Shown here: positions 31,530 through 40,186 of the stretch, in pieces
Layout of the letters: each line of letters begins with the position of its first letter
Position numbering within the stretch: position 1 is the stretch's first letter
Origin: Mycolicibacterium peregrinum
GTDB lineage: Bacteria; Actinomycetota; Actinomycetes; Mycobacteriales; Mycobacteriaceae
NCBI RefSeq assembly: GCF_002102345.1
Contig: NZ_LQPP01000040.1
Span: 1 to 64,000, forward strand
DNA length: 64,000 nucleotides
Reading direction: 5' to 3'
Program-made: the position numbers and the translations under genes
The notes under the pieces: model-generated
What the model was told of the DNA's origin: nothing
What the model saw: only the letters and a program-made list of their open reading frames with translations
Database searches by the model: none

Positions 31530-32933
31530 TCAGGGCGCGGCGGGAACCGGCACCGGAGACTCGGCGGTCGCCGGCAGCTGCTCAGGTGCCGGTGGCGCCA
31601 CTTCCGTCGCGACCGGCGCCGGCTCCGCCGCAGGCGGTGCCGGTTCGGTGACGGGAGCCTGCGCGGCCGTCTGTTGCACCGGTGCCGCCTCTGGCGGCGC
31701 GGGGGGCGCTGGGGGCGCCACCTCGGGGGCCGGAGGCGGGGGCGGCGCCACCTCCGATGTCGAGGACGGTGGCGGCGGCACCTGGCTCTCGGGCACGGGC
31801 TGCTGGCCCGGCTCCGGCGGCGGCGCACCCGGGGCTTGTTCGGGCAACGGTGGTACCTGCTCCGGCGGCGCCGCCTCCAGCCCGGGCCCAGGAGGCGCCA
31901 TCAGCTCGCCGGTGTTCTCGGGTGGTGCCGTGACGGATTGATCGACGACGGGCTCGGGCGGGGCGTCCTGTACCACCGGTTCGAGCACCGGGGGCGCTTC
32001 GAGGGTCGAGGCCGAGGGCACCGGTGACGTGACCGCCGAGGTCTGCTGCACGGCGGCCGAATCCCCCGATGTGCTCACCACCGGACGCGTGCTCTTGTGG
32101 GGTGTCGGCTCCGAACCGGGCAACAGCTGCTGGCCGATCGCCAGCGAGAGCGACACGGCGAAGGCCAGCACTCCACCGACCAATATCGCGAGGGGCGTCA
32201 ATTGCTTTGGGGGCCAGCGCCATCCGGCCTTGGTCATGCTGTCGTCGGATGCCCAACGGCTCCTGCGTACCGCGGCCAACGCGGCTCCCCTGGCCAACGG
32301 CAATCCCGGTTCGGCAGGTGTGAACACCGGCGCCGCCAGTGCCTGCTCCAGTTTCGGCAGTACCGAGTCCAGGTCGACAGCGGACCCCACGACGACCAGC
32401 GCATCCGGGCGCGGGTCGGCCGCATCGAACAGGTCCGACAACCAGGCCGTCAGGCCGGCCACGGTTTCGATGCCACGGCTGACCGTGGTCTGTACCGGGC
32501 TGTCGCCGCTCACGGTCATCGCCTGTACGACATCGGGTTCCAGCACGCATACGCCGGTCGTGTCGAATCCGACGATGCCGGCAACGCGCCGAGCCAGCGC
32601 GTCCGTCGCGTGCGGCAACCGGACCGGGATCACATCGGCGAATCCGGCGTCCGCGAACTTCTTCAACAGCACCGCGGCCTCGGCGGCGGCGCCCGAACTC
32701 CATGTGACGCCGATGGCCGCCAGCCGCAAACCACGTTCTGCGGCAACCCTTTCGGCACGCCGAACCGCCTTCACGACGTCGGCGCAGATGTCATCGGTGC
32801 GTGCGGGAGCAAGGCCGCGAACGTCGAGTGCCTCATGGTCGACGGTCGCTCCGTCGGCCTCGCAGCCCTCGACCAGGACCAGACCGACGGTGGACGGTGT
32901 CAACGACACACCGAGCACCGCGTCCACATGCAC
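31530..32933 (-). CDS. Membrane protein with Hsp70/actin-like N-terminal domain and Pro-rich tail
   Basis: A 467-residue protein. The N-terminal ~240 residues begin MHVDAVLGVSLTPSTVGLVL and look like the ASKHA (Hsp70/actin) fold found in Rv0312-type mycobacterial proteins. One membrane helix follows (LAILVGGVLAFAVSLSLAIG), then ~190 residues almost wholly Pro, Ala, Glu and Val. The layout predicts a cytosolic nucleotide-binding-like domain and an exported wall-spanning tail. Classical phosphate-binding motifs are not obvious, so ATPase activity is doubtful. Function is unknown. Confidence 0.76.
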   Translation of the reverse strand: MHVDAVLGVSLTPSTVGLVLVEGCEADGATVDHEALDVRGLAPARTDDICADVVKAVRRAERVAAERGLRLAAIGVTWSSGAAAEAAVLLKKFADAGFADVIPVRLPHATDALARRVAGIVGFDTTGVCVLEPDVVQAMTVSGDSPVQTTVSRGIETVAGLTAWLSDLFDAADPRPDALVVVGSAVDLDSVLPKLEQALAAPVFTPAEPGLPLARGAALAAVRRSRWASDDSMTKAGWRWPPKQLTPLAILVGGVLAFAVSLSLAIGQQLLPGSEPTPHKSTRPVVSTSGDSAAVQQTSAVTSPVPSASTLEAPPVLEPVVQDAPPEPVVDQSVTAPPENTGELMAPPGPGLEAAPPEQVPPLPEQAPGAPPPEPGQQPVPESQVPPPPSSTSEVAPPPPPAPEVAPPAPPAPPEAAPVQQTAAQAPVTEPAPPAAEPAPVATEVAPPAPEQLPATAESPVPVPAAP

Positions 32934-33143
32934 CCCCGAAAAGTGTGGCCGTCGTCCAAACGTTTCACGGTGACATTACCCGGTGGCAGCTTCGTTCCCA
33001 TCTCCTGCACCGTCGGCAACCTTCCACCACCTGCGACGAAATGTGCTGTGCCGCAGAATCGCCAGTACACAACGCAGTCACAGTTTGCCGTTCGGGCCGT
33101 CAATTTCGGCCAACTGACCGTCGGCATGGCAAGGTGGTGGCGC

Positions 33144-34601
33144 ATGCAGGAAGTCCAGGATTCTCCGCGACACCGGACGTTCTTCGGCCATCCGCTGGGA
33201 CTGGCCAACCTATCCGGGGTGGAAATGTGGGAGCGTTTCTCCTTCTACGGGATGCTCACCATCCTCGGCTACTACCTGTACTACATGGCCGCCGACGGCG
33301 GGCTCGGGTTGCCCAAGAGCACCGCCACCGGCATTGTCGGCGCCTACGGCGGTCTGGTTTATCTGTCCACCGTGCTGGGTGGCTGGGTCGCAGATCGCAT
33401 CCTGGGCATGGAGCGCACCGTGTTCTACGGCGGAGTGGTGGTCATGGCCGGCCATATCGCTCTCGCGGTCGTTCCGGATCTGGCCGGCGTCGGTGTCGGC
33501 CTGGTGCTCGTCGCGCTCGGGTCCGGCGCACTCAAGGCCAATGCGTCCTCGCTGTTGGGCACGCTCTACGCCTTGAACGACCCGCGCGCGGACGGCGGCT
33601 TCACCCTGTTCTACCTCGGTGTCAATCTCGGCGCCTTCGTCGGACCGCTGGCCACGGGATTGTTGCAGACCCACACCGGCTTCCACTACGGCTTCGGCGC
33701 CGCTGCCGTCGGTATGGCGCTGGGGCTGGCCCAGTACGTGATGTTCCGCCGCAACCTCGGAAGCCACGGACGTGTCGTGGCGAATCCATTGCCGGCGCGG
33801 TCAATCCGAAAGGTGATCGCCGTGGTGGCGGCGTCGGCCGTGGCCGTGGGGGCGCTGTTCTCGGCACACCTGGTCAAACTCGCGAACCTGTCGCAGATCA
33901 CCACCGCGGTGATCGCCGTGGCCTCGGTGCTGTATTTCGCGGTCATGCTGACCAGCGTCAAAGTCTCAGACACCGAACGGGTTCGGGTCCGGGCCTTCAT
34001 CCCGCTGTTCATCGCCAATGCGGTGTTCTGGTCGCTGTTCCAGCAGACGTTCACGGTGTTGGCCGTCTACTCCGACGAGCGGGTCAACTGGTCGCTCTTC
34101 GGCTGGACCGCGCCGTCGAGCTGGATCGGGTCGATCGAGCCGGTCTGGATCATCCTGCTCTCGCCCCTGTTCGCGGTCCTGTGGACCCGGCTGGGCAACC
34201 GGGCACCGACCACACCGCGCAAGTTCGGCTACGGGGTGATCGGGATGGGCGCCGCATTCCTGCTGTTTCTCCCGACAGCGCCGCACCAGGGCAAGGTGGT
34301 GCCCGCGCTGCTGGTCGCAGGCATCATGGTGGTGTTCGCGGTGTCCGAGCTGCTGGTGTCACCGATCGGCCTGTCGGTCACGACAAAGCTTGCCCCAGAA
34401 GCGTTCCGTGCCCAGATGATGGCTCTGTTCTTCTTCTCGGTCGGGCTCGGCACGGCGATGTCCGGGGTGCTGGCGCAGCATTACGACCCGGCCCACGAGT
34501 TCGCCTACTTCGGCACGCTCGGGGTGGTGGCGATCCTCACGGGTGTCGTGGTGCTGCTGGTCTCAGCGCGGATCAGCAGGTTGATGGAAGGTGTTCACTG
34601 A
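33144..34601 (+). CDS. POT/PTR-family proton-coupled peptide transporter
   Basis: A 485-residue transporter with about fourteen hydrophobic segments. The family hallmark ExWERFSFYG is seen as EMWERFSFYGM near residue 33, after FFGHPLGLANLSGV. POT proteins import di- and tripeptides with protons. The ATG at 33144 has AAGGTGGT about 5 nt upstream; an ATG at 33126 would precede that site. A longer open frame upstream only shadows the divergent Pro-rich gene. The stop overlaps the convergent dehydratase stop by 7 bp. Confidence 0.88.
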   Translation: MQEVQDSPRHRTFFGHPLGLANLSGVEMWERFSFYGMLTILGYYLYYMAADGGLGLPKSTATGIVGAYGGLVYLSTVLGGWVADRILGMERTVFYGGVVVMAGHIALAVVPDLAGVGVGLVLVALGSGALKANASSLLGTLYALNDPRADGGFTLFYLGVNLGAFVGPLATGLLQTHTGFHYGFGAAAVGMALGLAQYVMFRRNLGSHGRVVANPLPARSIRKVIAVVAASAVAVGALFSAHLVKLANLSQITTAVIAVASVLYFAVMLTSVKVSDTERVRVRAFIPLFIANAVFWSLFQQTFTVLAVYSDERVNWSLFGWTAPSSWIGSIEPVWIILLSPLFAVLWTRLGNRAPTTPRKFGYGVIGMGAAFLLFLPTAPHQGKVVPALLVAGIMVVFAVSELLVSPIGLSVTTKLAPEAFRAQMMALFFFSVGLGTAMSGVLAQHYDPAHEFAYFGTLGVVAILTGVVVLLVSARISRLMEGVH

Positions 34602-35548
34602 CCTTCGGCGAGGATCTCGGCCAGCAACGGTATCGCGATGTTTCCACCGGAGACGATCGCGACCGTCGGCCCCGGCGGCGTGGCTGCCGTGCGATATCCG
34701 GCCAGCGCCACGGCACCGCTAGGTTCTGCTACCAGATGCGCTTTACACGCCAGTTCTCTTACCGCCGAACGGATCTCGTCCTCGCTCACCGTGATCACAC
34801 CGTCGAGTACCCGTTGCAGGTGAGCGAAGGTGAGCTCCGACGGGGTCGCACGCAAGCCGTCGGCGATGGTCCGGTTGCGTTGGGCTACAGGCCATTCCAC
34901 CAGGTGGCCGGCGGCCAGACTCTCCGCGGTGTCCGCGGCGAGTTCGGGCTCCACGCCGAATATCTTGGCCCGCGGGCACAACGCGCGGATCGCGGTGCCC
35001 ACTCCAGAGGCCAGACCACCGCCACTGATCGGGATCAGGACTGTGGCGACGTCGGGCAGATCCTGCGCGATCTCCAGGCCGATGGTGCCCTGGCCCGCGA
35101 TCACGTCGGGGTGGTCGAACGGCGGCACCAGAACACCTCCGGTGCGCTCGACCAGTTCGGCGGCTACCGATTCACGCTCCCCCGCCCCACACAACACGAC
35201 CTGCGCCCCGTGGCCCCGGGTGGCCTGCACCTTCACGGCCGGGGTCTCCTCGGGCATGACGATGTGGGCCGTGACTCCGAAGGCCGCAGCCGCATACGCC
35301 ACGGCTTGAGCGTGATTGCCGCTGGAGTAGGCCACCACTCCGGCTGCCCGGACCTCGGGAGCGAGCCGGCCCAGCGCGTTGAACGCGCCGCGGATCTTGA
35401 AGGCGCCGATCGGTTGCAGATTCTCCGGCTTCAGCCACAACGGACGGTCAGCCTCTGACCACCTGGCCGCCAGCAGCGGGGTCCGCACGATGTCGGGGGC
35501 TATCCGCCGGGCGGCGGCGTCGATGTCGTCGAGGGTCACCAGGTTCAC
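34595..35548 (-). CDS. Threonine/serine dehydratase-like PLP enzyme (short, catabolic form)
   Basis: A 317-residue fold-type II PLP enzyme. The cofactor lysine lies in PIGAFKIRGA and the phosphate-binding glycine loop is ISGGGLASG. There is no C-terminal ACT-like regulatory domain, so it is not the biosynthetic IlvA but a catabolic threonine/serine ammonia-lyase or serine racemase type. It would convert threonine to 2-oxobutyrate and ammonia. The neighbouring peptide transporter, convergent and overlapping by 7 bp, could be a functional partner but is on the other strand. Confidence 0.85.
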   Translation of the reverse strand: MNLVTLDDIDAAARRIAPDIVRTPLLAARWSEADRPLWLKPENLQPIGAFKIRGAFNALGRLAPEVRAAGVVAYSSGNHAQAVAYAAAAFGVTAHIVMPEETPAVKVQATRGHGAQVVLCGAGERESVAAELVERTGGVLVPPFDHPDVIAGQGTIGLEIAQDLPDVATVLIPISGGGLASGVGTAIRALCPRAKIFGVEPELAADTAESLAAGHLVEWPVAQRNRTIADGLRATPSELTFAHLQRVLDGVITVSEDEIRSAVRELACKAHLVAEPSGAVALAGYRTAATPPGPTVAIVSGGNIAIPLLAEILAEGQ

Positions 35549-35574
35549 CAGGCAAGTGTCTCCCGACGGTCGGT

Positions 35575-35580
35575 TACCGT
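35575..35580 (+). promoter_or_regulatory. -10 element TACCGT for thioesterase gene
   Basis: TACCGT, then GCTGAC, then the GTG start at 35587, a leaderless layout. Confidence 0.5.
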
Positions 35581-35586
35581 GCTGAC

Positions 35587-36009
35587 GTGACCCAGTACAG
35601 CTTCGGAATCGTTCCGCGTTATGCCGAGATCGACCAGCAGGGTGTGGTGTTCAACGGCCACTACCTCACCTGGTTCGACGAGGCGTGCACCGGGCTGTTC
35701 GACCACCTCGGCGTGAACTTCACCGAGCTGATCGCCAACGGCATCGACATGCAGGTGGTGCACACCGAGATCGATTTCCGGGCTCCGGTCCGGTGGCGCG
35801 AGCCGGTGCGGATCGCCGTCGGGTGCGAGCGCATCGGCACCACCAGTTTCACCATCGGCTTCACCGTGCTGGGCACCGACGCCACGGGCGACGAGCACGC
35901 CCGGGTGTGCGGACGGAACGTCTATGTGGTGGTCTCGACTGACGACTGGGCCAAGCGGCCGGTCCCCGAAGACATCCGCGCCGCGCTCACTTCCGTTGCC
36001 GGTCAATGA
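35587..36009 (+). CDS. Acyl-CoA thioesterase, 4HBT hotdog family
   Basis: A 140-residue single-hotdog thioesterase. The active-site region PRYAEIDQQGVVFNGHYLTW (catalytic Asp in the D-x-x-G turn) is that of YbgC/4-hydroxybenzoyl-CoA thioesterase-like proteins. It should hydrolyse a small or aromatic acyl-CoA; the exact acyl group is not known. The GTG start at 35587 follows TACCGT by 6 nt and there is no ribosome site. It is divergent from the dehydratase gene. Confidence 0.85.
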   Translation: MTQYSFGIVPRYAEIDQQGVVFNGHYLTWFDEACTGLFDHLGVNFTELIANGIDMQVVHTEIDFRAPVRWREPVRIAVGCERIGTTSFTIGFTVLGTDATGDEHARVCGRNVYVVVSTDDWAKRPVPEDIRAALTSVAGQ

Positions 36010-36046
36010 TTCTTCCGTCCGGGCTGTGCCGGGATGCCCGCGGCGG

Positions 36047-36052
36047 TAATGT
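36047..36052 (+). promoter_or_regulatory. -10 element TAATGT for the small acidic protein gene
   Basis: TAATGT, then CTGGCC, then the ATG at 36059. This leaderless layout would drive the 70-residue gene and the GerW-like gene after it. Confidence 0.5.
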
Positions 36053-36058
36053 CTGGCC

Positions 36059-36271
36059 ATGACACATGCTGAGCGTGGTGAGTTCGGCGACGATGTCCCA
36101 GAGGCCGACGTCGTGGAACAACTGATACCGGTCGGCGTCGACGACGAGGATGACGCGCTGTCGGAACTGGCCCCGGTGCGGATCTCGACGGATGCCGATG
36201 CCACCGAGGCCGACCTGATCGATCAGGCGATCGCCGTACCGCTGGATGACGAGTCCGACTTCGACCGTTGA
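36059..36271 (+). CDS. Small acidic protein, unknown function
   Basis: A 70-residue, strongly acidic protein (MTHAERGEFGDDVPEADVVE at the start, PLDDESDFDR at the end) with a repeated pattern EADxxxQxIxV (EADVVEQLIPV and EADLIDQAIAV). The internal similarity suggests a short duplicated motif, perhaps for binding a partner. No membrane segment is present. It has its own leaderless -10 and ends 18 bp before the GerW-like gene, so the two are probably cotranscribed. Family not recognised. Confidence 0.65.
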   Translation: MTHAERGEFGDDVPEADVVEQLIPVGVDDEDDALSELAPVRISTDADATEADLIDQAIAVPLDDESDFDR

Positions 36272-36289
36272 CAGGAAGGATCCCCCGGC

Positions 36290-36622
36290 ATGCGCCTGCC
36301 CGATGCCCTCGACAGCATCTCCACTGATACCGCGACCACCTCGCGGGTGTTCGGTGACCCGTACCTGACGCCCGACGGAGCGACGGTGATACCGGTGAGC
36401 AAGGTCCGGCACCGGACCGACAACGGGCGAACCAGCTCAAGGCCGCTGGGGATTTTCGTCGTCAAGGACGGCAAACCCACCTGGGTACCCGCCGTCGACA
36501 ACACGCGGATCGCCTTGCTGGGTGAACTGATCGGGTTGGTGGCAGCGACTTTGGCCACGGCCGCTATGGTGCGTCGTCCGCCGTGGCCGGACGTGCGCGG
36601 CGAGTTCTCGCGGCGACTCTGA
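36290..36622 (+). CDS. GerW/YtfJ-family-like protein
   Basis: A 110-residue protein. VFGDPYLTPDGATVIPVSKV and LGIFVVKDGKPTWVPAVDN match the core of the GerW (YtfJ) family, known from Bacillus spores, where GerW is needed for lysozyme-stimulated germination, and from non-sporing actinobacteria of unknown role. A short hydrophobic stretch follows (LLGELIGLVAATLATAAMV). The ATG has GGAAGG about 9 nt upstream. The 3' end overlaps the convergent CcdA gene by 59 bp, a long overlap. Confidence 0.68.
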   Translation: MRLPDALDSISTDTATTSRVFGDPYLTPDGATVIPVSKVRHRTDNGRTSSRPLGIFVVKDGKPTWVPAVDNTRIALLGELIGLVAATLATAAMVRRPPWPDVRGEFSRRL

Positions 36623-37466
36623 CCCGCCGGGTACGCCACCCGAGTCCGAGCGCGACCAGTGTCAGTAGGGCGAGCACCCACGGCCATGCGCCGTGCTGAT
36701 GCACCCATCCCGCCAGGACACCCTGGACGCGCCCGGCGGCCGCGATCACCGGGTCAGCGGGATTTCCTGCGGCGCCGAACAATTGGATTTCATACCAGCC
36801 GTAGTAGGCGACATAGGCGCCGACGGCGATCAGCAGGACTCCGCTGATCCGGCTGATGTACGGGACGACGCTGCGCAACCGGTCGATCACGACGGTGCCG
36901 GCCAGCGCCGTGGCCACGGCCAGCACGCCGACGACGAGGGCGAAACCTCCTGCATACGCGCCGAACACCGCCACCCGGTGGACTGCGGTACGTGATCCGA
37001 GGGTGGCGCCGGTGACCGCCAGGAAGGGGCCCACCGTGCACGACAGTGACGCCAGCGCATACCCGACGCCGTAGCCGGCCATCGAGCCCAGCCGCGCAGT
37101 AGGCGCCCAGCCGGGACGGCCCGCCACCGCGTCGGGCAACAGCAACCCGAGCCTGCGACCGGCCAGCAACCAGACCCCCAGCCCGAGCAGGGTGATCCCG
37201 ATGACCAAGGTGACGTACGGAAGGTAGCGCTGCACCGTGTTTGCGGCGGCGACGGTCAGCAGCCCGAAGGTGCCGAACACGGCAACGAATCCGGCGGTCA
37301 TCACGATGGTGGCGGCGAGCGCCCGCCCCAGCGCGTTCACCGGCCCCCGCGGCGAGGCGCCCCACACCACCAGCGCCAGGTACCCGGGCAGCAGTGCGAA
37401 ACCGCACGGATTGAGTGCCGCGACGAGTCCGGCGCCGAACGCCAACCCCACCAGGTTTTCTGGCAC
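36564..37466 (-). CDS. CcdA/DsbD-type cytochrome c biogenesis transmembrane protein
   Basis: A 300-residue membrane protein with about seven hydrophobic segments. The redox cysteines are seen in ALNPCGFALLPGYLAL and SLSCTVGPFL, the two positions used by CcdA/DsbD to move electrons across the membrane. It should reduce an extracytoplasmic thioredoxin-like partner, most simply the protein of the gene 9 bp upstream. The order DsbE-like then CcdA-like recalls Rv2878c-Rv2877c of M. tuberculosis. The C-terminus is Arg-rich. Confidence 0.86.
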   Translation of the reverse strand: MPENLVGLAFGAGLVAALNPCGFALLPGYLALVVWGASPRGPVNALGRALAATIVMTAGFVAVFGTFGLLTVAAANTVQRYLPYVTLVIGITLLGLGVWLLAGRRLGLLLPDAVAGRPGWAPTARLGSMAGYGVGYALASLSCTVGPFLAVTGATLGSRTAVHRVAVFGAYAGGFALVVGVLAVATALAGTVVIDRLRSVVPYISRISGVLLIAVGAYVAYYGWYEIQLFGAAGNPADPVIAAAGRVQGVLAGWVHQHGAWPWVLALLTLVALGLGWRTRRVRVAARTRRARPATADDAP

Positions 37467-37475
37467 GCCGGGCGG

Positions 37476-38000
37476 CTAGCTCTTCAGGGCCGCGACCCGA
37501 TCGGCCAGTTCCTGCTGCGGCATCGCCGACGTGGGGTTGTTGACGAACGTGGACGACCCGTCGGCGCGGTAAAAGACGTAGGCCGGCTGCCACGGGACGT
37601 TGTAGCGGGCCCAGATCGACCCGTCGGCGTCATTGAGGTTCGGGACGTTGAGGTGGTACTTGTCGACGAACCCCTGCATGGCCCCGACATCCGAATGCGC
37701 CGCCACACCGACGAAGCTGACCTGTGGATTGGCCGCGGCGACCTGGCTCACCGACGGTGCCTCGGCGTTGCAGAACGGGCACCACGGCGTCCAGAACCAC
37801 AGCACTGCCGGACGCCCGGCCAGGCTCGACCCGTTGAACGGGGCACCCGACAAGGTGGTGCCGGTGAACTGCAGCCGGTCGTCGGCGGCGGCCGTCGGCG
37901 CGAGCACCAGCGCGGACACCATCGCGATCGTGGACAGCAGGCCGGCCAGCACGGATATGACCGATAGGCGCAACTGCGGGAATCGAAGTCGCATCCTCAT
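37476..38000 (-). CDS. Secreted thioredoxin-like protein, Mpt53/DsbE-like
   Basis: A 174-residue exported thioredoxin-fold protein. A signal peptide (LSVISVLAGLLSTIAMVSAL ending TAAADD) is followed by the active site WCPFC in FWTPWCPFCNAEAPS. This matches Mpt53 (Rv2878c), a secreted DsbE that oxidises or isomerises protein thiols. It pairs with the CcdA-like gene 9 bp downstream, which could recycle it. Several in-frame Met codons near the start make the exact first residue uncertain. Confidence 0.88.
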   Translation of the reverse strand: MRMRLRFPQLRLSVISVLAGLLSTIAMVSALVLAPTAAADDRLQFTGTTLSGAPFNGSSLAGRPAVLWFWTPWCPFCNAEAPSVSQVAAANPQVSFVGVAAHSDVGAMQGFVDKYHLNVPNLNDADGSIWARYNVPWQPAYVFYRADGSSTFVNNPTSAMPQQELADRVAALKS

Positions 38001-38101
38001 GACTGTCTCCTTCGCTCAGGCGCAGCGCACGCTCGGCCTGCACATACCCGCTAACACGGCTGTTGACACTCTCCGGTTCAAAAGCAGGACTTCGCCCGGC
38101 C

Positions 38102-38983
38102 TCAGTTCTGCCGCGGCAACAGCTCGGTGGTGAACCGGTCCAGGAACGCAGCGCGATCGGTGGGGCCTGCCGCCCTGATCACGAACTTCGTCAGGCCGGC
38201 GGCCAGGTAGCCGTCGATCTGGCGGTGCAGGTCGGGCCAGTCCGCCGCCACCAGTTCGGCCGGGTCGACGTCGGGCCTGCGGCGACGCACCGCGGCGAGC
38301 AGTTCGGCGGGCAGCTCACCGTCGCCCACTGCGAGGCTGATGCCGTAGTGGTCGGGTTCGATGGTCCGGCCCGCGGCCTCCGCCGCGAACTCGATGCCCC
38401 GGCGCGCTGCACCTGCCTCGTCCGGGGTGAGGAAGCTGCCGAGCCACCCGTCGCCGAGTCTGCCGATGCGGGTCAGCGCTGCCGGCACGGATCCGCCCAG
38501 CCAGATGTCGATCGGTTTGGCGGGGAGGGGCTGCACCTGTGCGGAGCGGACGGTGAAGTACTCCCCCTCGAACGACACGTCATTGCCGCCGAGAACCGAT
38601 CGCAAGAGGTCAAGCGATTCGTCGAAGACCGCGGCCCGACGGCGGTCGGGAACCACGAAGATGTCCCGCTCGGCGGGCAGTGCCGAGTGGAGCCCGAATA
38701 CGGGCAGAACCCGCTTGGGTGCGAGCGCGGCGAGCGATGCCAGTTGTTTGGCCACCAGCACCGGATGGCGGCCAGGCAGGATGGCCACCGAGGTGCCGAC
38801 CTTCAATCGCCGGGTACGCGCCAGCGAGTAGGCCATGCCGATGAACGGATCCACCGCAGGGGTGTAGACCAGTTCGGAGAACCACAGTGAGTCGACCCCG
38901 GAGTTCTCCAAGTGATCGACGATGCCGCCCAGTTCGTCCGGGGCCGTGTCGGCGCCGACTCCTACCCCGAACCGGACCTTCAT
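38102..38983 (-). CDS. LLM-class F420-dependent oxidoreductase
   Basis: A 293-residue luciferase-like (beta/alpha)8 protein. It begins MKVRFGVGVGADTAPDELGG and contains SGVDSLWFSELVY, RLKVGTSVAILPGRHP and RIGRLGDGWLGSFL, the usual landmarks of the F420-binding subgroup in mycobacteria. These enzymes transfer hydride between F420H2 and an organic substrate; the substrate is unknown. Flavin rather than F420 use cannot be excluded. No obvious partner gene is adjacent. Confidence 0.85.
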   Translation of the reverse strand: MKVRFGVGVGADTAPDELGGIVDHLENSGVDSLWFSELVYTPAVDPFIGMAYSLARTRRLKVGTSVAILPGRHPVLVAKQLASLAALAPKRVLPVFGLHSALPAERDIFVVPDRRRAAVFDESLDLLRSVLGGNDVSFEGEYFTVRSAQVQPLPAKPIDIWLGGSVPAALTRIGRLGDGWLGSFLTPDEAGAARRGIEFAAEAAGRTIEPDHYGISLAVGDGELPAELLAAVRRRRPDVDPAELVAADWPDLHRQIDGYLAAGLTKFVIRAAGPTDRAAFLDRFTTELLPRQN

Positions 38984-39069
38984 CGGACGTTTCCCATGTC
39001 ATCCATGGTTGACGCAACACCGCGCGGGCGCCTCTTGTGCCCGGTCGTCCGGCGGTTCAGAGTAAGACA

Positions 39070-39510
39070 ATGAGCGAACAATGGATTCAAGGGTGCTTGG
39101 TCCAGCGGATCGCGTTTCGCGATGGCCTGGTGCTCAACCTCGATGACTACAACGAACTGGTCATCTCGGTCCCGCTGGAACTGACGCTGCCGGCCACCGG
39201 TGCCGACGCTTCGGAAGTGGTGTCGCTGGACCCGCGGTCACTACGGAACGAGGTTCGGCCGCTCTTCGATTTCGCGGGGCAGCGTTGCACGCATGCGGAC
39301 TGGGAAGACAACGGCAGCCTCCACCTGAGCTTTTCCGACGGCCACCGCATCGATGTCCGGCCCGAGGAGGACCGGACATCGTGGGAGCTGTATGGGAAGT
39401 ACCACGGCTACGCGGCGTGCCTGCCCCACGGGCGGGTCCGCGTCGTCCGTCACGATCAGGATGACGTCGATCAGGACGGCGACGAGGGCCCCACCCGCGA
39501 GAGCGGCTGA
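39070..39510 (+). CDS. Conserved mycobacterial protein (DUF6188-like)
   Basis: A 146-residue soluble protein that begins MSEQWIQGCLVQRIAFRDGL and has alternating hydrophobic patterns typical of a beta-rich domain (GSLHLSFSDGHRIDVRP, ELYGKYHGYAACLPHGRVRV). It resembles proteins grouped as DUF6188, from memory. The acidic C-terminus (DQDDVDQDGDEG) is low complexity. The ATG at 39070 is the start of the conserved part; an earlier in-frame start at 39037 is less likely. Function unknown. Confidence 0.7.
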   Translation: MSEQWIQGCLVQRIAFRDGLVLNLDDYNELVISVPLELTLPATGADASEVVSLDPRSLRNEVRPLFDFAGQRCTHADWEDNGSLHLSFSDGHRIDVRPEEDRTSWELYGKYHGYAACLPHGRVRVVRHDQDDVDQDGDEGPTRESG

Positions 39511-39527
39511 CCGCTACCGAGGGGGCA

Positions 39528-40007
39528 TCAGCCGACGCCGACCCCGAGGATCGGGACCCAGACGCCGAACAGCCAGACGCCCCACTGCCTGAATCCGTTG
39601 TCCCACACCGGATTCAAGTTGTAACCCCAGTAGTTGATGGTCGGCGGGAGTGGGCCGCCCCGCCACTGGAACGGCGGCGGTGGGCCCCAGCCCCACGGTG
39701 GCGGGCCCTTGCGGTCGTCCCACCAGTCATGCCGGTTGTTCGCCCACCACGGACCCTTGTCGTCCCAGTGGTCGCGACGGTCGAAGTCCGGGCCCCGATC
39801 GGGTCCCCGTCCGCGACTGTCGAAGTCACGGTCGTGCCCGGGCGGTCCACCGTTGCAGAACGGGAAGCAGTCGTCGTTACCGTGCCCCGGCTTGAGCGGA
39901 GCCGGCACAGCGGGCGACGCCGACGCCACCGGGACCCCCAGCCCCGTGACGCCCATTGCGAACGCGCCGGCTGTCAGCGCACCCGCCACGAACTTGGCCA
40001 GTTTCAT
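39528..40007 (-). CDS. Secreted Trp/Gly/Asp-rich protein, unknown function
   Basis: A 159-residue exported protein. The ATG at 40007 has AGGAGG about 7 nt upstream and starts a signal peptide (MKLAKFVAGALTAGAFAMGV, ending ASAS). The mature part has one Cys pair (DDCFPFCNGG), then a highly biased stretch of Asp, Arg, Trp, Gly and Pro (RDHWDDKGPWW, GPPPWGWGPPPPFQW), ending in WGVWLFGVWVPILGVGVG. Such proteins are frequent in mycobacteria and lack known activity. It is divergent from the CYP124 gene. Confidence 0.75.
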   Translation of the reverse strand: MKLAKFVAGALTAGAFAMGVTGLGVPVASASPAVPAPLKPGHGNDDCFPFCNGGPPGHDRDFDSRGRGPDRGPDFDRRDHWDDKGPWWANNRHDWWDDRKGPPPWGWGPPPPFQWRGGPLPPTINYWGYNLNPVWDNGFRQWGVWLFGVWVPILGVGVG

Positions 40008-40174
40008 AGCTGAACCTCCTACGGTCTCGTGACCCCGGCGCCGGCCATCCCCCAATGGCCCGGCGCCGCAACGCCTTGCAACTCACCTGGCTGCGAGCGG
40101 CGAAACGTGCACCCCAGAGAGGTATCGCCACGGCCGATCCGAGCGTTACCCGTTTTCCGGGCCCGCGCGGGCCT

Positions 40175-40180
40175 TACCCT
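40175..40180 (+). promoter_or_regulatory. -10 element TACCCT for the CYP124 gene
   Basis: TACCCT, then GGCGGG, then the GTG at 40187, a leaderless layout. It fixes the start inside a longer open frame. Confidence 0.5.
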
Positions 40181-40186
40181 GGCGGG

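Noticed and set aside
32097..33143. N-terminal extension of the POT transporter frame by ~350 codons
   Set aside because: It shadows the Pro-rich gene on the other strand; the transporter family begins at the ATG at 33144, which has a ribosome site.
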